A DNA stretch of 35,862 bases from Streptococcus sp. oral taxon 058 str. F0407. Its GTDB lineage: Bacteria; Bacillota; Bacilli; Lactobacillales; Streptococcaceae. Made by a program: the position numbers and the translations under genes. The notes below the pieces were generated by a model, which ran no database searches, was not told the origin of the DNA, and saw only the letters and a program-made list of their open reading frames with translations. The DNA lies in NCBI RefSeq assembly GCF_000235485.1, contig NZ_JH378886.1, forward strand, positions 1 to 35,862, read 5' to 3'. Below, piece by piece: positions 31,349-35,862 of this stretch; position 1 is the first letter of the stretch; each line of letters starts with the position of its first letter.

Positions 31349-32254
31349 ATGATACAATGGTGGCAAATTTTACTTCTCACTTTGTACTCAGCTTATCAAA
31401 TCTGTGATGAGTTGACAATCGTTTCATCTGCAGGTTCCCCTGTATTCGCTGGTTTCATTACCGGTTTGATCATGGGAGATGTGACAACTGGTTTGTTTAT
31501 CGGTGGTAGCTTGCAGTTGTTCGTTCTCGGGGTTGGTACCTTCGGTGGTGCTTCTCGTATCGACGCAACTTCTGGTGCGGTTCTTGCAACAGCATTCTCT
31601 ATCTCTCAAGGTATTGGTACAGATCTTGCGATCACAACAATCGCTGTACCAGCAGCAACACTTTTGACATACTTCGATGTTCTTGGACGTATGACAACTA
31701 CTTTCTTTGCACACCGTATTGATGCTGCGATCGAACGCTTTGACTACAGTGGTATCGAACGCAACTACCTACTTGGTGCGCTTCCATGGGCCCTTTCTCG
31801 TGCCCTTCCAGTATTCTTCGCTCTTGCTTTTGGTGGTGCTTTCGTACAATCAGTAGTAGACCTAGTTAAAGAATACCAATGGATTGCAGATGGTTTGACA
31901 CTTGCAGGACGTATGCTTCCAGGTCTTGGATTCGCTATCTTGCTTCGTTACCTTCCAGTTAAACGTAACCTTCACTACCTTGCAATGGGATTCGGTTTGA
32001 CAGCTATGTTGACTGTTCTTTACTCATATGTAACAGGTCTTGGTGGAGCTGTTGCGGGTATCCTTGGTACTCTACCTAAAGATGTTGCTGAAAAAATTGC
32101 TTTTGTGAATAACTTCAAAGGTTTGTCTATGATTGGTATCTCTATCGTAGGTATCTTCCTTGCAGTGCTTCACTTTAAAAATAGCCAAAAAGTAGCTGTA
32201 GCAGCACCTTCTACACCATCAGAAAGTGGGGAAATCGAAGATGACGAATTCTAA
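31349..32254 (+). CDS. PTS mannose-family IIC component
   Basis: A 301-residue integral membrane protein with several hydrophobic helices and the glycine-rich segments FAGFITGLIMGDVTTGLFIGGSLQL near residues 30-60 typical of the mannose/sorbose IIC family. With IID it forms the sugar channel. AGGAGGT lies before the ATG. The C-terminal acidic tail overlaps the IID start by 14 bases. Confidence 0.94.
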   Translation: MIQWWQILLLTLYSAYQICDELTIVSSAGSPVFAGFITGLIMGDVTTGLFIGGSLQLFVLGVGTFGGASRIDATSGAVLATAFSISQGIGTDLAITTIAVPAATLLTYFDVLGRMTTTFFAHRIDAAIERFDYSGIERNYLLGALPWALSRALPVFFALAFGGAFVQSVVDLVKEYQWIADGLTLAGRMLPGLGFAILLRYLPVKRNLHYLAMGFGLTAMLTVLYSYVTGLGGAVAGILGTLPKDVAEKIAFVNNFKGLSMIGISIVGIFLAVLHFKNSQKVAVAAPSTPSESGEIEDDEF

Positions 32255-33056
32255 TTACAAACTTACAAAAGAAGATTTTAATCAAATCAACAAACGTAGC
32301 TTGTTTACTTTCCAATTGGGTTGGAACTACGAACGTATGCAAGCTTCTGGTTACCTTTACATGATCTTGCCTCAATTGCGTAAAATGTATGGGGATGGAA
32401 CTCCTGAATTGAAAGAAATGATGAAAGTTCATACTCAATTCTTCAATACTTCTCCATTCTTCCACACAATTATCGCTGGTTTTGACCTTGCCATGGAAGA
32501 AAAAGATGGTGTAGGTTCAAAAGATGCCGTTAACGGTATCAAGACAGGTTTGATGGGACCATTTGCTCCTCTTGGAGACACAATCTTTGGTTCACTTGTA
32601 CCTGCTATCATGGGATCTATCGCAGCAACTATGGCTATCGCTGGCCAACCATGGGGTATCTTCCTTTGGATCGCAGTTGCAGTTGCATATGACATCTTCC
32701 GTTGGAAACAATTGGAATTTGCCTACAAAGAAGGGGTTAACCTTATCAACAACATGCAAAGTACGTTGACAGCTTTGATTGACGCTGCATCTGTACTTGG
32801 TGTCTTCATGATGGGCGCTCTTGTAGCAACAATGATCAACTTTGACATTTCTTACAAATTGCCAATCGGTGAAAAGATGATTGACTTCCAAGACATCTTG
32901 AACTCAATCTTCCCACGCTTGCTTCCAGCAATCTTTACTGCCTTTATCTTCTGGTTGCTTGGTAAGAAAGGTATGAACTCTACTAAAGCAATCGGTATCA
33001 TTATCGTTCTTGCAGTAGGTCTTTCATTCATCGGTAAATTCTTGCTTGGAATGGGC
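32241..33056 (+). CDS. PTS mannose-family IID component
   Basis: The membrane partner of IIC in the sugar channel. From ATG 32241 it begins MTNSNYKLTKEDFNQ. The frame runs to the stop at 33060-33062, giving about 270 residues. FQLGWNYERMQASGYLY (about 24-40) and GVGSKDAVNGIKTGLMGPFAPLGDTIFGS (about 90-118) are hallmark IID segments, and helices fill the C-terminal half. A GTG 15 bases upstream is in frame but not preferred. It overlaps the IIC end by 14 bp and lies three bases from the IIA start. Confidence 0.93.
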
Positions 33057-33065
33057 GCATAATTT

Positions 33066-33470
33066 ATGGTGAAATCGTTAATTTTGGTGAGTCATGGTCG
33101 TTTCTGTGAAGAACTTAAAGGTAGCACGGAAATGATTATGGGTCCACAAGACAACATTCATGCAGTGGCTCTTCTTCCAGAAGATGGTCCAGAAGAATTT
33201 ACTGCAAAATTTGAAGCTGCTATCGAAGGATTGGATGATTTCCTAGTCTTTGCAGATCTTCTCGGTGGTACACCATGTAACGTGGTGAGCCGCTTGATTA
33301 TGGAAGGTCGCGACATTGAACTCTACGCAGGAATGAATCTGCCAATGGTGATTGAATTTATCAATGCGAGCCTTACAGGTGCAGATGCGGACTATAAGAG
33401 CCGTGCTGCAGAAAGTATTGTGAAAGTCAATGATTTGTTAGCGGGCTTCGATGATGACGAAGACGAATAA
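33066..33470 (+). CDS. PTS mannose-family IIA component
   Basis: A 134-residue cytoplasmic IIA domain that takes phosphate from HPr. LILVSHGRFCEEL carries the phosphorylated histidine H10, and ADLLGGTPCNV (about 63-73) is the second family motif. It ends in a highly acidic tail (DDDEDE). It is a separate protein here, not fused to IIB as in some species. A BOX element begins directly at its stop codon. Confidence 0.94.
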   Translation: MVKSLILVSHGRFCEELKGSTEMIMGPQDNIHAVALLPEDGPEEFTAKFEAAIEGLDDFLVFADLLGGTPCNVVSRLIMEGRDIELYAGMNLPMVIEFINASLTGADADYKSRAAESIVKVNDLLAGFDDDEDE

Positions 33471-33620
33471 TACTCTTCGAAAATCTCTTCAAACCACGTC
33501 AGTGTCGCCTTGCCGTATATATGTTACTGACTTCGTCAGTCTTATCCGGCAACCTCAAAGCAGTGCTTTGAGCAGCCTGCGGCTAGCTTCCTAGTTTGCT
33601 CTTTGATTTTCATTGAGTAT
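33470..33620 (+). repeat. BOX element (boxA-boxB-boxC)
   Basis: About 151 bp between the IIA gene and agaS. The left part carries the known boxA sequences (CGAAAATCTCTTCAAACCAC, then GTCGCCTTGCCGTA). The middle has ACTTCGTCAG and AAAGCAGTGCTTTGAG, typical of a single boxB. The right part (GCGGCTAGCTTCCTAG to CATTGAGTAT) is boxC. The length fits one copy of each. BOX elements are dispersed repeats of S. pneumoniae and relatives and can form RNA structures affecting neighbouring gene expression. Confidence 0.9.
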
Positions 33621-33668
33621 ACGATGTGATAACGGCTAAATCGTTAGAACAGCTTGTATAGAATATAC

Positions 33669-33702
33669 ATGGGAATGGGAGTCAATCCCATTCCCATATT
33701 TT
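33669..33702 (+). terminator. Strong hairpin between the BOX element and agaS
   Basis: ATGGGAATGGGA (33669-33680) and TCCCATTCCCAT (33686-33697) form a perfect 12-bp stem with loop GTCAA, followed by ATTTT. It could end PTS transcripts or attenuate read-through into agaS, which starts 38 bp later. Confidence 0.6.
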
Positions 33703-33739
33703 CAATAGGAATGGAACAATAATAGATTAGAGGAACTCT

Positions 33740-34906
33740 ATGCTAAATTACACAAAAGAAGAATTACTTGAACTGGGTGCAGAAATCACGACTCGTGAGA
33801 TCTACCAACAGCCTGATGTATGGAAAGAGGCTTTTGAAGCCTATCAAGCGAAACGGGAAGAAATTGCAGCCTTTCTGCAAGGAATCGCTGATAAACATGA
33901 CTATATCAAGGTCATCTTGACGGGTGCTGGTACTTCTGCTTATGTGGGAGATACCTTGGTACCATACTTTAAGGAAGTCTATGACGAGCGCAAATGGAAC
34001 TTCAATTCTATTGCGACAACAGATATTGTAGCCAATCCAGAAACTTATCTAAAGAAAGATGTGGCGACGGTCCTTGTATCCTTTGCTCGTAGCGGAAATT
34101 CACCTGAAAGTGTGGCAACAGTTGATTTGGCTAAAGCCTTGGTTGATGACCTCTATCAGGTGACTATTACTTGCGCGGCGGAAGGGGAATTGGCTCTTCA
34201 AGCGCATGGCGATGACCGCAATCTCTTGCTCTTGCAACCAGCTGCCTCTAATGACGCTGGATTTGCTATGACTTCTAGCTTTACATCTATGATGTTGACA
34301 GCTCTCTTGGTTTTTGATCCTACAGAATTTGCTGTTAAAGCTGAACGTTTTGAAGTTGTGACGAGCCTTGCCCGTAAGGTCCTAGACAATGCTGAAGACG
34401 TCAAAGAGTTGGTTGACCTCGACTTTAATCGTGTCATCTATCTGGGTGCAGGTCCATTCTTCGGCCTTGCTCATGAAGCTCAGCTAAAGATTTTGGAATT
34501 AACAGCTGGTCAAGTGGCGACCATGTATGAAAGCCCAGTTGGCTTCCGTCACGGTCCAAAATCATTAATCAACGAAGATACAGTTGTTTTGGTATTTGGT
34601 ACAACGACAGACTACACTCGCAAGTACGATTTGGACTTGGTTCGTGAGGTTGCTGGTGATCAGATCGCTCGTCGTGTCGTGCTTTTGAGTGATCAAGCCT
34701 TTGGTCTTGAAAATGTCAAAGAAGTGGCTCTTGGTTGTGGCGGTGTCTTGAACGATATTTACCGTGTCTTCCCTTACATCGTATATGCTCAACTCTTTGC
34801 CCTTTTGACTTCACTTAAGGTCGAAAATAAACCAGATACACCGTCTCCTACAGGTACAGTAAACCGTGTGGTACAAGGTGTTATCATTCATGACTATCAA
34901 AAATAA
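33740..34906 (+). CDS. agaS: SIS-domain aldose-ketose isomerase / deaminase AgaS
   Basis: A 388-residue protein with two SIS domains. Sugar-phosphate binding segments are [10 protein letters not shown] (about 61-70), [12 protein letters not shown] (about 114-125) and [13 protein letters not shown] (about 260-272). AgaS proteins deaminate/isomerise galactosamine-6-phosphate toward tagatose-6-phosphate. It lies downstream of a galactose-type PTS and before a tagatose-bisphosphate aldolase, which fits that route. AGAGG is the ribosome site. A BOX element and hairpin separate it from the PTS genes, so its expression may differ from theirs. Confidence 0.9.
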   Translation: MLNYTKEELLELGAEITTREIYQQPDVWKEAFEAYQAKREEIAAFLQGIADKHDYIKVILTGAGTSAYVGDTLVPYFKEVYDERKWNFNSIATTDIVANPETYLKKDVATVLVSFARSGNSPESVATVDLAKALVDDLYQVTITCAAEGELALQAHGDDRNLLLLQPAASNDAGFAMTSSFTSMMLTALLVFDPTEFAVKAERFEVVTSLARKVLDNAEDVKELVDLDFNRVIYLGAGPFFGLAHEAQLKILELTAGQVATMYESPVGFRHGPKSLINEDTVVLVFGTTTDYTRKYDLDLVREVAGDQIARRVVLLSDQAFGLENVKEVALGCGGVLNDIYRVFPYIVYAQLFALLTSLKVENKPDTPSPTGTVNRVVQGVIIHDYQK

Positions 34907-34916
34907 GGAAGTATCT

Positions 34917-35862
34917 ATGAGTAAATTACAATTAAGTCCTAATAAAGTAGCTTGCTTGAAAAAACTCTCAGATGAGAATGGCATCATTTCAGCTCTTGCC
35001 TTTGACCAACGTGATGCTTTGAAACGCCTCATGGCTCAATACCAAACGGAAGAGCCAACTGTTGCTCAAATGGAAGAACTCAAAGTATTGGTTGCAGATG
35101 AATTGACAAAATACGCTTCATCTATGCTTCTTGACCCTGAGTACGGTCTTCCAGCTACAAAAGCGCTTGATGCCAATGCTGGTCTTCTCCTTGCTTATGA
35201 GAAAACTGGTTACGACACAACTAGCACCAAACGCTTGCCTGACTGCTTGGATGTTTGGTCTGCAAAACGCATTAAAGAACAAGGTGCGGATGCAGTCAAA
35301 TTCTTGCTTTACTATGACGTGGACAGCGCTGACGAACTCAACCAACAAAAACAAGCCTACATCGAACGTATTGGTTCTGAGTGTGTGGCAGAAGACATTC
35401 CATTCTTCCTTGAAATCTTGGCTTACGATGAAAAAATCGCTGACGCAGGCTCTGCAGAATACGCAAAAGTGAAACCACACAAGGTTATCGGTGCCATGAA
35501 GGTCTTCTCAGACCCACGCTTCAACATCGATGTCTTGAAAGTGGAAGTTCCAGTCAATGTCAAATACGTTGAAGGCTTTGGCGATGGTGAAATCGTGTAT
35601 ACTCGTGAAGAAGCAGCAGCCTTCTTCAAAGCACAAGACGAAGCGACTAACCTTCCATACATCTACTTGAGTGCGGGAGTGTCAGCTAAACTCTTCCAAG
35701 AAACCCTTGTCTTTGCCCACGAATCAGGTGCAAACTTCAACGGAGTTCTTTGTGGCCGTGCGACTTGGGCTGGATCGGTTGAAGCTTACATCAAAGATGG
35801 TGAAGCAGCAGCTCGTGAGTGGCTTCGCACAACTGGATTTGAGAACATTGACGAACTCAACA
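34917..35862 (+). CDS. lacD: Tagatose-1,6-bisphosphate aldolase (LacD family), cut by the window end
   Basis: An ORF open to the window end; 315 residues are visible, so only the last residues of a roughly 325-residue protein are missing. The N-terminus [31 protein letters not shown] and the internal stretches [13 protein letters not shown] (about 124-136), [11 protein letters not shown] (about 162-172) and [11 protein letters not shown] are those of class I LacD aldolases. The Schiff-base lysine in studied homologues lies in the last segment (K208 here). The enzyme splits tagatose-1,6-bisphosphate to glyceraldehyde-3-phosphate and dihydroxyacetone phosphate. It starts ten bases after agaS with AAGGAAG, so the two are cotranscribed. 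No tagatose-6-phosphate kinase is visible here. Confidence 0.92.
   Translation, partial: MSKLQLSPNKVACLKKLSDENGIISALAFDQRDALKRLMAQYQTEEPTVAQMEELKVLVADELTKYASSMLLDPEYGLPATKALDANAGLLLAYEKTGYDTTSTKRLPDCLDVWSAKRIKEQGADAVKFLLYYDVDSADELNQQKQAYIERIGSECVAEDIPFFLEILAYDEKIADAGSAEYAKVKPHKVIGAMKVFSDPRFNIDVLKVEVPVNVKYVEGFGDGEIVYTREEAAAFFKAQDEATNLPYIYLSAGVSAKLFQETLVFAHESGANFNGVLCGRATWAGSVEAYIKDGEAAAREWLRTTGFENIDELN

Overview
The window reads as a chromosomal segment of a mitis-group streptococcus (Streptococcus mitis / S. pneumoniae cluster). The evidence is the order comA-comB-purCLFMNH-purD-purEK-purB-strH-GntR-bgaC-PTS-agaS, an A-B-C type BOX repeat, a YSIRK/LPxTG surface hexosaminidase and near-pneumococcal protein sequences. 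ComB and several Pur proteins differ from the pneumococcal sequences I remember, and a LacD-type aldolase rather than galM follows agaS. That points to S. mitis or a close relative rather than typical S. pneumoniae. I ran no database search, so comparisons with pneumococcus are from memory.

Region 1 (1-3.9 kb) holds a small two-helix membrane ORF, a ComE-box-like site and comAB, the exporter of competence-stimulating peptide. comA has an in-frame TAG that would remove its last 26 residues. Region 2 (4.0-23.7 kb) is the purine pathway from PRPP to IMP plus adenylosuccinate lyase, in the order purC, L, F, M, N, H, then D, E, K and B. It starts from a sigma-70 promoter with PurBox-like sites and is broken by three AT-rich cargo blocks. 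Between purH and purD lies a three-gene block: an AAA-15/ABC-type ATPase, a DUF4435 Toprim-like protein (together resembling the PARIS anti-phage system AriA/AriB) and an unrecognised protein. The block is bracketed by an 11-bp direct repeat covering the purH stop codon. Between purD and purE lies one membrane-anchored protein overlapping the purD stop. Between purK and purB lie a small conserved protein, an ADP-ribosyltransferase-like ORF broken by a second TAG, and a membrane protein overlapping purB.

Region 3 (23.7-28.8 kb, minus strand) is strH, a surface beta-N-acetylhexosaminidase with two GH20 and three G5 domains, behind a promoter with a cre site, and a GntR/UTRA regulator. Region 4 (28.9-35.9 kb) is a catabolite-controlled glycan operon: bgaC (GH35 beta-galactosidase), a mannose-family PTS (IIB, IIC, IID, IIA), a BOX element and hairpin, agaS and a lacD-like aldolase cut by the window end. 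Together regions 3 and 4 would trim N-acetylhexosamines from host glycans, import a galactose/hexosamine sugar and send it through tagatose intermediates.

The most interesting theme is the purine locus acting as a repeated landing site for defence-like genes whose expression may be tied to purine transcription.
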